Shown here: positions 1 through 8,134 of the stretch, in pieces | How the letters are laid out: every line of letters starts with the position of its first letter | Position numbering within the stretch: position 1 is the stretch's first letter | Assembly: GCA_910584715.1 (NCBI GenBank) | Contig: CAJUAN010000013.1 | Location: 1-64,000, forward strand | Direction of reading: 5' to 3' | Length of the DNA stretch: 64,000 nt | Source of the DNA: an uncultured Oscillospiraceae bacterium | GTDB taxonomy: Bacteria > Bacillota > Clostridia > Oscillospirales > Ruminococcaceae | Notes under the pieces: model-generated | The model's database searches: none | The model's input: only the letters and a program-made list of their open reading frames with translations | Told to the model about the DNA's origin: nothing | Translations under genes and position numbers: made by a program

Positions 1-7
1 TTTTCAT

Positions 8-50
8 AAAAAATATGCACCTCCAAAAGTGTCTAACTTTTGGGGTGCAT
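8..50 (-). terminator. Probable terminator of the chemoreceptor gene
   Basis: An inverted repeat pairs ATATGCACC-TCCAAAAGT with ACTTTTGG-GGTGCATAT (one bulged base) around a short loop. Read on the minus strand it is followed by six T's, as in a Rho-independent terminator, and it lies about 55 bases beyond the chemoreceptor stop. The loop-plus-arm sequence also resembles the termini of some IS3/IS150-type elements, so an insertion-sequence end is an alternative reading. Confidence 0.6.
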
Positions 51-105
51 ATCAAACTTGATTATTTCGGGGGGCGGTATTTTATTACTGACTGATATTA
101 TTGGG

Positions 106-1935
106 TTATGAAGTTTTGCCTACATTACCGAAGCTTTCCGTAATACTGCGCAGACGGCGGGCGCTGTCCGCAACGGCTGCCGCGACCTCGGCAGATTCAT
201 TATTTAAACCGTCTTGAACGTTTGCGGAATATTCTTCCGCAAAGCGCGAAAGAGCTTCATTGGCGGTTTTTGCTGCTGAAATATATTCTTTGGCCGCGGC
301 TCTTACCTCTTCCGCAAGGCTGTCAGTTTTTTCGGTTCGTTCGGCGGCTTCATCAAGAACTGCGGCGGATTCTTTTGCAAGGGAAGCTCCGTTCGAAATA
401 GCGGAGACCGTTTTTTTGATAAGTGCTTCAGTGGATTTAGCCGCTTCGGAGCTTCTCTGCGCCAAAGCGCGCACTTCGTCGGCGACAACGGCAAAGCTCC
501 GTCCGTGTTCTCCCGCAGCAGAAGCTTCCACCGCCGCGTTAAGAGCAAGAATATTGGTTCGGAAAGCGATCTCCTCAATCTGAGAAATTACTTTGCAGAT
601 ATCGTCAGCATATCCGTTTACATCGGAGAGTGTTCCGGTAAGCTCGGAAAGCTTTTCCCGTTCCTCGCAAAGCTTTTCTTTTACGCTGTGAACGCTGTCG
701 GAAACGCTTTCTGCACACTCGGAAATGTCGGTATGCACCGTAAAAATACCACTGTCAAAGCTTTCCTTTACAGAAACGGTTCGCGGCTGAACGTTTTGCA
801 TATGCCCCTCGGCAAGCTTTTTCGCGCCTGATATGACGGAATCAGAAAGGCATCGCACCTGCGAAAGAAGTTCCCGCATGGAATGCCTCATATCCGAAAC
901 GACTGCATAAATATCAGCAAGGTCTCCCTTGAATACGGTTTTGGTCTCCGAAGTACCTTTCTTTTCAGCTTCGAGAACAGGCGCTGTTATTTCTTCGGTT
1001 AAGCCGTGCAGTACGGAAAGCGATCTGTTCAGAGCTTCGGCTATAATTTGTGATTCTCGGCTTGCAGCTTTAGGCACAGGGGACGTAAAGTCTCCGTCGG
1101 CAATACCGGATATCCTATTTGCCAGTTTTTTCAGCGGGCGCATATCTTTTGCCAGCATTGCCGAGACCAGTATGCAGACAATCAAGGCAAGCGCGGCAGT
1201 AAATCCTGCCGATTTAAATATCTCCGACTTAAGGTCGGGAATAAGCTCCTCCGGAACGGCTTCGACGGTTACCGTCCAGCCAGCTCTGTTTTCGACCGGA
1301 GAGCTTGCGGAATACGCGTTGTCTGCTTCGGAGGCTTCTCCCGCCACAGTCCCGTTTTCGTCGGAAACATATACGGAGCAGGATTCGCCGAGAGAAATAA
1401 CGTCGAACACGTCGTCGAAAAAGCCGCAGCAAACCATGCAGACAAGCACGCATCTGCGGTCTCCGTAGGGTTCCGAAAGAGGCGACGCATAGCAGACTAC
1501 GGTTTTTCCGCCTTTCTCAAAGGGAGCGGTCATCAACGGAGTACCCGCCGCCGCGCTTCTGACGGCCTCGTTGCTGTGATAATCGGTAACGCCGTCTATG
1601 GATACAAGCTCGTCCGAGTAGGCGATGTCAAAGGTCATTCCCTCGGCGATGTAGTTTTCGTTTCGCATATCCAGCAGCCTCAGCCTTATTTCGTCAACGG
1701 CTCGGTTAAATGCCGCGTCGTTTCCCGAAAGATCGTCGCATACAGCGGTAACGGCTTCTATTTTTCCCGAAAGCGTCTCAGCGGCAGAAACCGCACTCTG
1801 ATCAATAAGGGACGTGACGACCGCTTCCGCGGAACTCTTAGCGGAGCTGTAGGAAATATATGAATAGACAGCCGCCGCTGCCGCAAAAATGACCAGCATA
1901 ACAGCCGTTATCTTTATTTTTACTGAACACCTCAA
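106..1935 (-). CDS. Methyl-accepting chemotaxis protein
   Basis: Transmembrane chemoreceptor that would signal to a CheA kinase. Domains seen in order: membrane segment at about residues 9-30, an extracellular sensor region at about 31-243 (probably dCache type), second membrane segment at about 244-262, a HAMP domain (about 263-315), then a long helical signalling domain whose hairpin tip at about 453-495 carries NILALNAAVEASAAGEHGRS, a close match to the conserved MCP tip. The start is a TTG preceded by GGGAGG at good spacing; no in-frame ATG fits better. No CheR-docking pentapeptide is visible at the C-terminus. No che or flagellar genes are nearby, so it is an orphan receptor; with type IV pili in the same window it could serve twitching motility, but that is inference. 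Confidence 0.93.
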   Translation of the reverse strand: MRCSVKIKITAVMLVIFAAAAAVYSYISYSSAKSSAEAVVTSLIDQSAVSAAETLSGKIEAVTAVCDDLSGNDAAFNRAVDEIRLRLLDMRNENYIAEGMTFDIAYSDELVSIDGVTDYHSNEAVRSAAAGTPLMTAPFEKGGKTVVCYASPLSEPYGDRRCVLVCMVCCGFFDDVFDVISLGESCSVYVSDENGTVAGEASEADNAYSASSPVENRAGWTVTVEAVPEELIPDLKSEIFKSAGFTAALALIVCILVSAMLAKDMRPLKKLANRISGIADGDFTSPVPKAASRESQIIAEALNRSLSVLHGLTEEITAPVLEAEKKGTSETKTVFKGDLADIYAVVSDMRHSMRELLSQVRCLSDSVISGAKKLAEGHMQNVQPRTVSVKESFDSGIFTVHTDISECAESVSDSVHSVKEKLCEEREKLSELTGTLSDVNGYADDICKVISQIEEIAFRTNILALNAAVEASAAGEHGRSFAVVADEVRALAQRSSEAAKSTEALIKKTVSAISNGASLAKESAAVLDEAAERTEKTDSLAEEVRAAAKEYISAAKTANEALSRFAEEYSANVQDGLNNESAEVAAAVADSARRLRSITESFGNVGKTS

Positions 1936-2043
1936 CCTACCGCCTCCCGCGTTTCGACATTTTTATACACAATAATTATACACCTCTTTTCTAATATTGG
2001 AAATATTTTCTGAAAAATTTGTATTGTAAATATTTTGTGAACA

Positions 2044-2080
2044 AAAGCCGTTCCGCAGAAAAGCTCTGCTGAACGGCTTT
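2044..2080 (-). terminator. Hairpin after htrA
   Basis: AAAGCCGTTC pairs with GAACGGCTTT around an inner CAGA/TCTG stem. On the minus strand it ends in CTTTTG, so it probably terminates the protease transcript. Confidence 0.6.
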
Positions 2081-2123
2081 GATCTATTATTAAAGCGCAG
2101 GGTGAAAAAGTGCGGAAAGCGCC

Positions 2124-3449
2124 TTATTCGTCCCGCGGAGTTTCGTCAAGAGTGATCTGGATATCAATATTTCCGTCGCTTCTTGCGAGGGTAACCGTCA
2201 TGGTTTCACCGGGCTTGTGCGCGTTTTTGGCGGCTACCAAAGAGTCAAAATCGGTGATATCCTTTCCGTCGGCGGCAACGATAACGTCGCCTTCCTCGAT
2301 TCCCGCAATATCCGCACAGGAGCCTTCCTCAACGGAGGCAACGAGCACGCCCTTGTCTACGGGAAGATTGTAATACCTCTTAACGGCGGGAGATATATCG
2401 GTACCCGAAATACCGATCTTGGGAGTCGCAACATAGCCCTTGTTCATAAGGTCGTCAAAGATAGGCATTGCGTCGCTTATGGGGATAGCAAAGCCGATTC
2501 CCTCAACGCTGCTGTTTGCGATCTTGGAGGAGGTTATGCCGATGACCTCGCCCCTGCCGTTGAGCAGCGGACCTCCCGAGTTGCCGGGGTTAATGGAGGC
2601 GTCCGTCTGGATAAGGGTCATGGTAGCGGTCGTACCGTTTGACAGCTCGGCGGTTATCTCCTTCTCGAGACCGGATATCATACCGCCCGAAGCGGAAAGT
2701 CCCAGACCGAGAGGATAGCCGAGAGTAATGGCTCTTTCGCCCAGCTTCAGGTCGTCGCTGCTTCCGAGTACCGCCGGGATAAGTCCTTCCGCGTCTATTT
2801 TAAGTATAGCAAGGTCTGTGTTTTCGTCGCTGCCGATTATTTCAGCCTTGTGCTCGGAGCCGTCGTAGAGAGTTACCGTAACTTCGGAAGCCTGCTCTGT
2901 TTTGGTTATGGTCTCATATCCGCCGCCGAAAAAGCTGAACGGATTGTCAAAAGGATTTCTGCCGTTGCTCTGGAGAGTCTGGTAGGAATTTTCAATAACG
3001 TGGCAGTTGGTGATTATATAGCCGTCCGAGGAGAGAACGATTCCCGTGCCGGTACCCTTTCCCGACTCGCTGAAAACGGAGGTGATAAGCGTAACCGAGG
3101 GTGTTGCTCTCTGGATGACCTCCTCGTCGGAAACGCTGTCCGCGTTGGCTGTGTCAACGTTGAGCAGATTTCCGAGGGACGTGCTGTTGTCGCCGTTTGA
3201 GTTCTGGGGAGCTGCAGTCACAGTCTGAATGGTCTCCGACGGTTCGCTTCCCGCGCTTTCCTCTTCGGTCACGACCGTTTCTTCCGAGGACATACTGTTC
3301 GCCAGATAAGCTCCGCCGAAGCCCGAGGCTCCTCCCACAAGAACAAGTGCAAGGATCATTGCGAGTATCTTGCCGGCTCCTCCTTTTTTAGGTTCGGGCT
3401 CAGGGGAATAATTCGAGGTATAAGTATAGTTATTATTATCTTCGTACAT
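2124..3449 (-). CDS. htrA: HtrA/DegP-type membrane serine protease with PDZ domain
   Basis: Envelope quality-control protease. The 441-residue product has a short acidic cytoplasmic tail, one membrane segment (about 27-50), a low-complexity Ser/Thr/Glu linker, a trypsin-like domain and a C-terminal PDZ domain (about 355-435). The full catalytic triad is visible: His150 in TNCHVIENS, Asp212 in ENTDLAILKID and Ser291 in NPGNSGGPLL. The layout matches the Gram-positive HtrA family, in which the protease faces outward and degrades misfolded exported proteins. The ATG start has AAAGGCGG upstream. It is a single-gene unit with its own downstream hairpin; I see no CssRS-type regulator beside it. Confidence 0.95.
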   Translation of the reverse strand: MYEDNNNYTYTSNYSPEPEPKKGGAGKILAMILALVLVGGASGFGGAYLANSMSSEETVVTEEESAGSEPSETIQTVTAAPQNSNGDNSTSLGNLLNVDTANADSVSDEEVIQRATPSVTLITSVFSESGKGTGTGIVLSSDGYIITNCHVIENSYQTLQSNGRNPFDNPFSFFGGGYETITKTEQASEVTVTLYDGSEHKAEIIGSDENTDLAILKIDAEGLIPAVLGSSDDLKLGERAITLGYPLGLGLSASGGMISGLEKEITAELSNGTTATMTLIQTDASINPGNSGGPLLNGRGEVIGITSSKIANSSVEGIGFAIPISDAMPIFDDLMNKGYVATPKIGISGTDISPAVKRYYNLPVDKGVLVASVEEGSCADIAGIEEGDVIVAADGKDITDFDSLVAAKNAHKPGETMTVTLARSDGNIDIQITLDETPRDE

Positions 3450-3646
3450 AAAAGCTACCGCCTTTCAATAGAGCCGTCCGTATTATCCTGCCGTTGAAGC
3501 ACGGCGGCGGACTCAATGGCTGAGCCTTTCGGACGTTCTGTTTTTTGATTACGGTTATATGATAACGCTCCTATGTGTAAATTGTGTGAAACCAATACGA
3601 AAGATAATTAAAATGAAAAAGTTATTTTAAGAAATAAGCGTGAAAA

Positions 3647-4018
3647 TCAGAGTACCGATTTATCACGCTTTTGTAATTTTTCCCTGTAAAGTTTTATTTT
3701 TCCGTTTAAATTCTCGGAATACTCCAACCACCTTTTCAGCTGGGCGTCCACATACAGACGGTGCTTTTCAAGCAGCTCCAGCCGCTCCGCTATAGTTGTA
3801 TCGCCCTTGTAGCGCAGGTCGGAGTACCTTTTCATATCTTTGAGACTCATTCCCGTATTTTTAAGTCTTTGCAGAAATTTTACCCACTCCGTATCCGCTT
3901 CGGAGTAGTCCCGTCTGTTGCCGCCGTCGCGGGAAACGCGTATAAGTCCCTTTTCCTCGTAGTATCTGAGTGCGGAGCAGCTTATTTCCGTGAGCCTTGA
4001 AAATTCTCCTATAGTCAT
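3647..4018 (-). CDS. MerR-family transcriptional regulator
   Basis: 123-residue regulator with the N-terminal MerR winged helix (MTIGEFSRLTEISCSALRYYEEKGLI region, residues 1-26, then the wing with R-D-Y) and a C-terminal helix rich in charged residues that would form the dimer coiled coil. There is no cysteine cluster or separate effector domain, so it belongs to the short MerR group of unknown inducers rather than the metal sensors. It is divergent from the carboxymuconolactone decarboxylase-like gene, and the intergenic region carries a textbook MerR-type promoter with a 19-bp spacer, so that gene is its likely target. Confidence 0.92.
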   Translation of the reverse strand: MTIGEFSRLTEISCSALRYYEEKGLIRVSRDGGNRRDYSEADTEWVKFLQRLKNTGMSLKDMKRYSDLRYKGDTTIAERLELLEKHRLYVDAQLKRWLEYSENLNGKIKLYREKLQKRDKSVL

Positions 4019-4052
4019 TTTTACGACCGCCTTATTGTTTACAATTTGTTTA

Positions 4053-4083
4053 TTGACTTAAAGTACGCTTTAGGGGATATGCT
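4053..4083 (+). promoter_or_regulatory. MerR-type promoter with operator in the spacer
   Basis: TTGACT (-35) and TATGCT (-10) are separated by 19 bp, the abnormally long spacing that MerR activators correct by DNA distortion. The spacer contains an imperfect dyad, CTTAAAG-tacg-CTTTAGG. It faces the decarboxylase-like gene at 4114. Confidence 0.8.
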
Positions 4084-4113
4084 TGAAATATCAAAAAGAA
4101 AGGAAGTGTTTTT

Positions 4114-4521
4114 ATGGAAAAAACACGGTATCAAACAGGTCTGGAAAATCTTGTCGCGATCGACGGTAAAAGCGGGGAGGCGGTCATAAAGTCCCTTGAA
4201 GCCATAGCTCCCGACCTTGGACGGTTCATTATCGAATTTGCGTTCGGGGACATTTACTCCCGCGAGGCTCTGACCCTGCGGGAGCGGGAGCTTATCACAA
4301 TTTCGGCTTTGTGCGCTATGGGCGGCTGTGAACCGCAGCTCAAGGTGCATATAGGCGGTGCGCTGAACACGGGGATATCTCCCGAAAAGATCATCGAGAC
4401 GTTTTTGCAGTGCGTGCCCTACGCAGGCTTTCCCAGAGCTCTGAACGCGGTCTTTGCCGCAAAGGAGGTGTTTGCCGAAAGAAGCGTCAGACCTGTCTGT
4501 CTTCGGGAACCCACCCGGTAA
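4114..4521 (+). CDS. Carboxymuconolactone decarboxylase-family protein
   Basis: 135-residue all-helical protein of the CMD/AhpD superfamily: the central part (ALCAMGGCEPQLKVHIGGAL, about residues 68-87) and the downstream PEKIIETFLQCVPYAGFPRA helix are typical. AhpD-type peroxidase activity needs a CxxC pair; here the two cysteines near residue 70 are spaced CAMGGC, so redox activity is uncertain. Members controlled by MerR regulators are common in Firmicutes and often linked to aldehyde or oxidative stress, but the substrate cannot be read from sequence. The start follows GAAAGGAAG. Its last 35 bases overlap the convergent esterase gene. Confidence 0.88.
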   Translation: MEKTRYQTGLENLVAIDGKSGEAVIKSLEAIAPDLGRFIIEFAFGDIYSREALTLRERELITISALCAMGGCEPQLKVHIGGALNTGISPEKIIETFLQCVPYAGFPRALNAVFAAKEVFAERSVRPVCLREPTR

Positions 4522-5554
4522 TTTCCGAAATTTTCCCGATAAGCTTTTCCGCGGCTTTTTTGTGGGAGACGGCGTTAGGGTGCCCGAGACTTCCCGTGCC
4601 GTCGCTTTCAAGCTGACCGTCCAGCTCCAGCGCAAAAATTTTTACGTCGTTCGTTTGCGAGACGACCTTTTCGATCTCGGGGAAAAGCTCGTTCCCCATC
4701 ATTCCCAGAACGCAGACTATGTACGCGTCGGGATTCTTTTCGCGGACTGTACCGAGAAATTCCACATAGGCTTTGGAAAATTCCTCCTGCCGTTCGGGTA
4801 TGCCCTTTGTGTAGCTCGCGTCGTTAGTACCCAAATTTATCACAACAACGTCGGTGCGGGAGCCGCCGAAGTCCCACGGGGTACGCCCCGCAACGCCCTC
4901 GATTCCCACGTCCGCCGCGTCGTAGATCATGGGCATTATCCAGCCGCCGTTGCGGGTATCGTCCTTTGTGTCGCTTGACCACAAGCCGATAGTGCTCCAT
5001 GAAATGAGATCGAAGTCCGCTCCGAAAGCCTTTGCCGTCAGGGCGGCGTAGGTGATATCGGAGTTCTCTTCGGCGGTGCGGAAATTGTCCTCGGCGCAGC
5101 TGCTCTCTATGCCGAAGCCGCAGGTTATGCTGTCGCCGATAAATTCCATGCGGCGGCTTTTGGGTTCGGAGGGACGGATATCACCCTCCGCGGAAATGCT
5201 CACTATCCCCATTCTGCTGAACGCCGCCTCGGAAAGCTTCACAAAGCGTATCGTCACCGTCTCAGCGGTACTGCTCTCAAAAAGGGTATAGCTGTTCGTC
5301 CCCGCCTCGATCGGAAACCGCAGCCGCGGCTCGGTCTCGCCGTTTACGAATACCGCCGCCCAGGGCTGAAAAATTTCTTTCCAGGGTTCGTCGAGTACCC
5401 AGTCTGTCCAGAGTTCGGCGGTTAGCTTAGTACCTGTGAAAACAAATTCAATGCCCGAACAGCTCCAGCTTAGGTACCTGGTACCGCTGTGCTCTGCGGT
5501 ACGTCCCAAAAGGCGGACGTTTTTTTCGTCCGCGGAAAATTTTTTCATGCTCAT
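4487..5554 (-). CDS. SGNH/GDSL hydrolase, CE2-like carbohydrate esterase
   Basis: 355 residues. An N-terminal beta-sandwich-like region (about 1-125) precedes an SGNH hydrolase domain with block I FIGDSITCGFG (nucleophile Ser), block III NLGTND and block V GHPN with the catalytic His. This two-part layout is that of carbohydrate esterase family 2, which removes acetyl groups from xylan or mannan. There is no signal peptide, so it would act inside the cell on imported oligosaccharides. Its ATG overlaps the stop of the thioesterase gene (ATGA-type coupling) and GGGGAGGG precedes it. The 3' end overlaps the convergent gene at 4114-4521. Confidence 0.88.
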   Translation of the reverse strand: MSMKKFSADEKNVRLLGRTAEHSGTRYLSWSCSGIEFVFTGTKLTAELWTDWVLDEPWKEIFQPWAAVFVNGETEPRLRFPIEAGTNSYTLFESSTAETVTIRFVKLSEAAFSRMGIVSISAEGDIRPSEPKSRRMEFIGDSITCGFGIESSCAEDNFRTAEENSDITYAALTAKAFGADFDLISWSTIGLWSSDTKDDTRNGGWIMPMIYDAADVGIEGVAGRTPWDFGGSRTDVVVINLGTNDASYTKGIPERQEEFSKAYVEFLGTVREKNPDAYIVCVLGMMGNELFPEIEKVVSQTNDVKIFALELDGQLESDGTGSLGHPNAVSHKKAAEKLIGKISEITGWVPEDRQV

Positions 5555-6000
5555 TGATAAATGCCCTCCCCGTCAAGATTCACGCCGATATAGTCCGAGA
5601 AAATTTTGTATACTTCGGGGTACTCCTTTTTGGTGCGGACAGGCTTAAGCTTCAGGTCGGTGAAGCAGTGCCTTGTTTCGCCCGTTGCAAGCAGTACGCC
5701 GTTTTCCCTGTTATAGACCCGATAGGAGACCGTCATCTTGAAGCCGTTGAACTCGGATATTTTGGGTATCACCACGATAGTGTCCCCGAAGCGTGCGGAC
5801 ACCTTATAGTCGCAGGAAGCCCCCAGCACCACTATCATAATGCCGATCTCCTCCATTTTCGCGTAGGAGAACCCGACCTTTTCGAGGAAATCAACCCGCG
5901 CGTCCTCGAACCACCTGATGTAGTTTGAGTGGTGTACAATTCCCATTTGATCGGTCTCGTAGTAGCTTACCCTGTGTTCGTAAAGACTTATTTTTTCCAT
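5551..6000 (-). CDS. Acyl-CoA thioesterase, YbgC/4HBT hot-dog family
   Basis: 149-residue single hot-dog domain. The motif YYETDQMGIVHHSNYIRWFE near residue 15-34 contains the catalytic Asp and the conserved HxxY of the 4-hydroxybenzoyl-CoA/YbgC thioesterases, which hydrolyse acyl-CoA or acyl-ACP in the cytoplasm. The natural acyl chain cannot be predicted. AAGGAGACC precedes the ATG and actually lies at the 3' end of the upstream gene, 13 bp away, so the three genes 7936-4487 form one minus-strand unit. Confidence 0.93.
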   Translation of the reverse strand: MEKISLYEHRVSYYETDQMGIVHHSNYIRWFEDARVDFLEKVGFSYAKMEEIGIMIVVLGASCDYKVSARFGDTIVVIPKISEFNGFKMTVSYRVYNRENGVLLATGETRHCFTDLKLKPVRTKKEYPEVYKIFSDYIGVNLDGEGIYQ

Positions 6001-6013
6001 AACGGCGGTCTCC

Positions 6014-7936
6014 TTATCGGTACTGTTTCCGCATTGCGTAATATTCCTTATTGGTCTCTTTTATCAAGTCGTCAACGGCATAATAAAGGCGGTCGCTGCA
6101 GTAATATTTACGTTTGCCGTTATAGGTCGCAAGCTCAACGTAAGTGAAATCAAGCGTTTTTTTGGTATTGTTTTTGTACCGCACAATTACGCGCACTGTG
6201 CCGCCGCAGTAAGTATCCTTTTTTGTATAGGCTTCTCCAAGCTCGAACTGCCGAAGGTAATCAATTACTCTTTCAAGCTGTTCATCGTTTTTCACTATTG
6301 CCGTTGCTTTTGTTATGCCGTACTGATCTTCTTCGCCTATAGTGTTGGTTATCTTTCCGTTTCCTCCTCGGATAACTGTTGTTACGTCCATAGATATACT
6401 TGAATCATTAAGCTGTATCTCCTTGATATCATCGGCTTTAAGACCCGCAAACGGGAACGAGCCTGCGTTCGGCTCGCCGTCGGTAAGTTTGAACTCCGCG
6501 TATCCGACCCCGTCTATCCAAACGGCATAATCGCCCGCCGTAAGCTTCGATGTGTCATAATATTTGGAAAGATCAAAATTTAACGTAATGCGTCCCTTTT
6601 CAAGAGCCATGTAGGACGGGGCTGTTTCCGCAGGAGTGTCGTCACGTCCCGCTTTTTCACTCATATCCGTCCATTCGCCGTTTTCCTTTTTAAACAGGCT
6701 GCGCAGATCGGTACTTATTTTTACGGGCTTTTCATATCTGTTGCGTACGTTAAAGCTTACGGTGATATCGTCGCTTTTCAGGCTGTACTCGTCAAGCCAA
6801 GGGGCAACCCAAATTTTGTCAATACGGAACGGCGCGTAATAGTCTTTTCCGTTAATATGAAGCGCCGCCCTGTAGTACCCCGCTTCCGCGGGTATACTGC
6901 CGTCTACGGGAATTGTTCCGTCCGCGCTTACGGAATCGCAGAAAGCGTCCGGTTCATACATGAATTTTTCGACAGCCGTTTCCCAGCCGGAAGCGGTTTT
7001 TTTCTCCATTTTTACGGAAATGTTCTTGGCCTTGAGCTTTTCGGAATTGACCTTTACATACGCCCGAAAATCAATATCATCCAAGCCGTCGGACACATAT
7101 ATGTCCTCGGACATTTTTACTTCAACAGCGGGTACCGCTTCAAATACGGCGTAAACGTCTTTTTTGGTTTTGGAATAATTATTGCTTTCGCCGTACGGAA
7201 CAGCTATGCGGTAGTACCCCGCAGGCATATCCCCGCCCATATAGCGGCTGGGATAAAACGCAACCGCAGCGGAATTCGGGGAACAGTCGTCCGTTCCGTC
7301 GATTATCATACCGATATCGTCCACGGCATATAGGTAGGATTTGCCGCACCTTTTCCACTTGCCGTTTTCCCAGCGTTCCATTTTTTCGGGGTTCCCCACA
7401 AGGTATTCCTTGCTGCCGCCGTTGTGCGTTACTTTGACCGTGATTTTCTCCGCGTCCGCGGATACCGACTCGGCGCAGCTTGCGGTCAGCAGAGCGTGGG
7501 AGCTTTCTCCCGTATAGATACCCTTTCTGTCAAAGCTATAGACGGTATCCCCGATTTGGTAATCTCCCGTAACCGGATATCCGTCAAGACAGTATTGCTT
7601 GCCGGCGTTGTCCTCTACCCAACCGGTGTGGGGCAGACCGTCCTGATAGTATCTTTTTCCCGACCAGCCCGTAACGGTGCCGATACAAGTTCCGGGAATA
7701 GAAAATTTGTAATAAACTCCGTTTATACGGCAGCTGCCGCCTGTTATGGGAACGCCTTCCTTTAGGTACAGCCAACCTGTTTCGCAAGGCTCCCAGCCGG
7801 TGTATTTAGGCGCCGTTTCCTCCGCCGCAGTTTCGGCAGAAGTGTTTTTCGCCGCCGATACCAAAATACCGGCAGACGAAAAGGTCATCATCGCCGCGGT
7901 AAAAATTGCCGTAAGCTGTCTTGCTGATTTTTTCAT
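6014..7936 (-). CDS. Secreted protein with cell-wall-binding-type repeats and Ig-like domains
   Basis: 640 residues with a clear signal peptide (about 1-34, ending near VSAAKN). Residues about 45-150 hold three to four short aromatic/Gly repeats of the choline/cell-wall-binding type (GWLYLKEGVPITGG, YYKFSIPGT, RYYQDGLPHTGW). Several beta-rich modules follow, each with a W-x-x-G-x-W turn (RWENGKWKRCG, KKENGEWTDM), resembling the bacterial Ig-like modules common in Clostridia. A distinct C-terminal domain (about 510-640) contains two cysteines and many Tyr. No catalytic motif is recognised. It probably sits on the cell surface; function unknown. First gene of a unit with a thioesterase and an esterase, an unusual partnership. 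Confidence 0.85.
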   Translation of the reverse strand: MKKSARQLTAIFTAAMMTFSSAGILVSAAKNTSAETAAEETAPKYTGWEPCETGWLYLKEGVPITGGSCRINGVYYKFSIPGTCIGTVTGWSGKRYYQDGLPHTGWVEDNAGKQYCLDGYPVTGDYQIGDTVYSFDRKGIYTGESSHALLTASCAESVSADAEKITVKVTHNGGSKEYLVGNPEKMERWENGKWKRCGKSYLYAVDDIGMIIDGTDDCSPNSAAVAFYPSRYMGGDMPAGYYRIAVPYGESNNYSKTKKDVYAVFEAVPAVEVKMSEDIYVSDGLDDIDFRAYVKVNSEKLKAKNISVKMEKKTASGWETAVEKFMYEPDAFCDSVSADGTIPVDGSIPAEAGYYRAALHINGKDYYAPFRIDKIWVAPWLDEYSLKSDDITVSFNVRNRYEKPVKISTDLRSLFKKENGEWTDMSEKAGRDDTPAETAPSYMALEKGRITLNFDLSKYYDTSKLTAGDYAVWIDGVGYAEFKLTDGEPNAGSFPFAGLKADDIKEIQLNDSSISMDVTTVIRGGNGKITNTIGEEDQYGITKATAIVKNDEQLERVIDYLRQFELGEAYTKKDTYCGGTVRVIVRYKNNTKKTLDFTYVELATYNGKRKYYCSDRLYYAVDDLIKETNKEYYAMRKQYR

Positions 7937-8040
7937 ATTGTATTCCTCCGTTTCCTAAATAGGTCTCTATAGTAAATACAATCCAAAACGGCAAAATTTT
8001 TCATGCCGGAGTGATTTTTATAAATTTTTTGTCTGCTATT

Positions 8041-8069
8041 ATTATAAATAAAAATCAACCTAAAGTCAA
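8041..8069 (-). promoter_or_regulatory. Sigma-A promoter of the secreted repeat protein operon
   Basis: Minus-strand TTGACT-17 bp-TATAAT, giving a leader of about 100 bases before the ATG at 7936. Confidence 0.75.
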
Positions 8070-8095
8070 GAGAACGCTTTAAGCAAATAAAAGAA

Positions 8096-8131
8096 AAGGA
8101 CGTACCGCCGCGTAAAAAGGGGTACGTCCTT
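8096..8131 (-). terminator. Terminator of pyrG
   Basis: Perfect 11-bp stem AAGGACGTACC/GGTACGTCCTT directly after the pyrG stop, followed on the minus strand by TTTTCTTTTATTT. Confidence 0.85.
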
Positions 8132-8134
8132 ATT

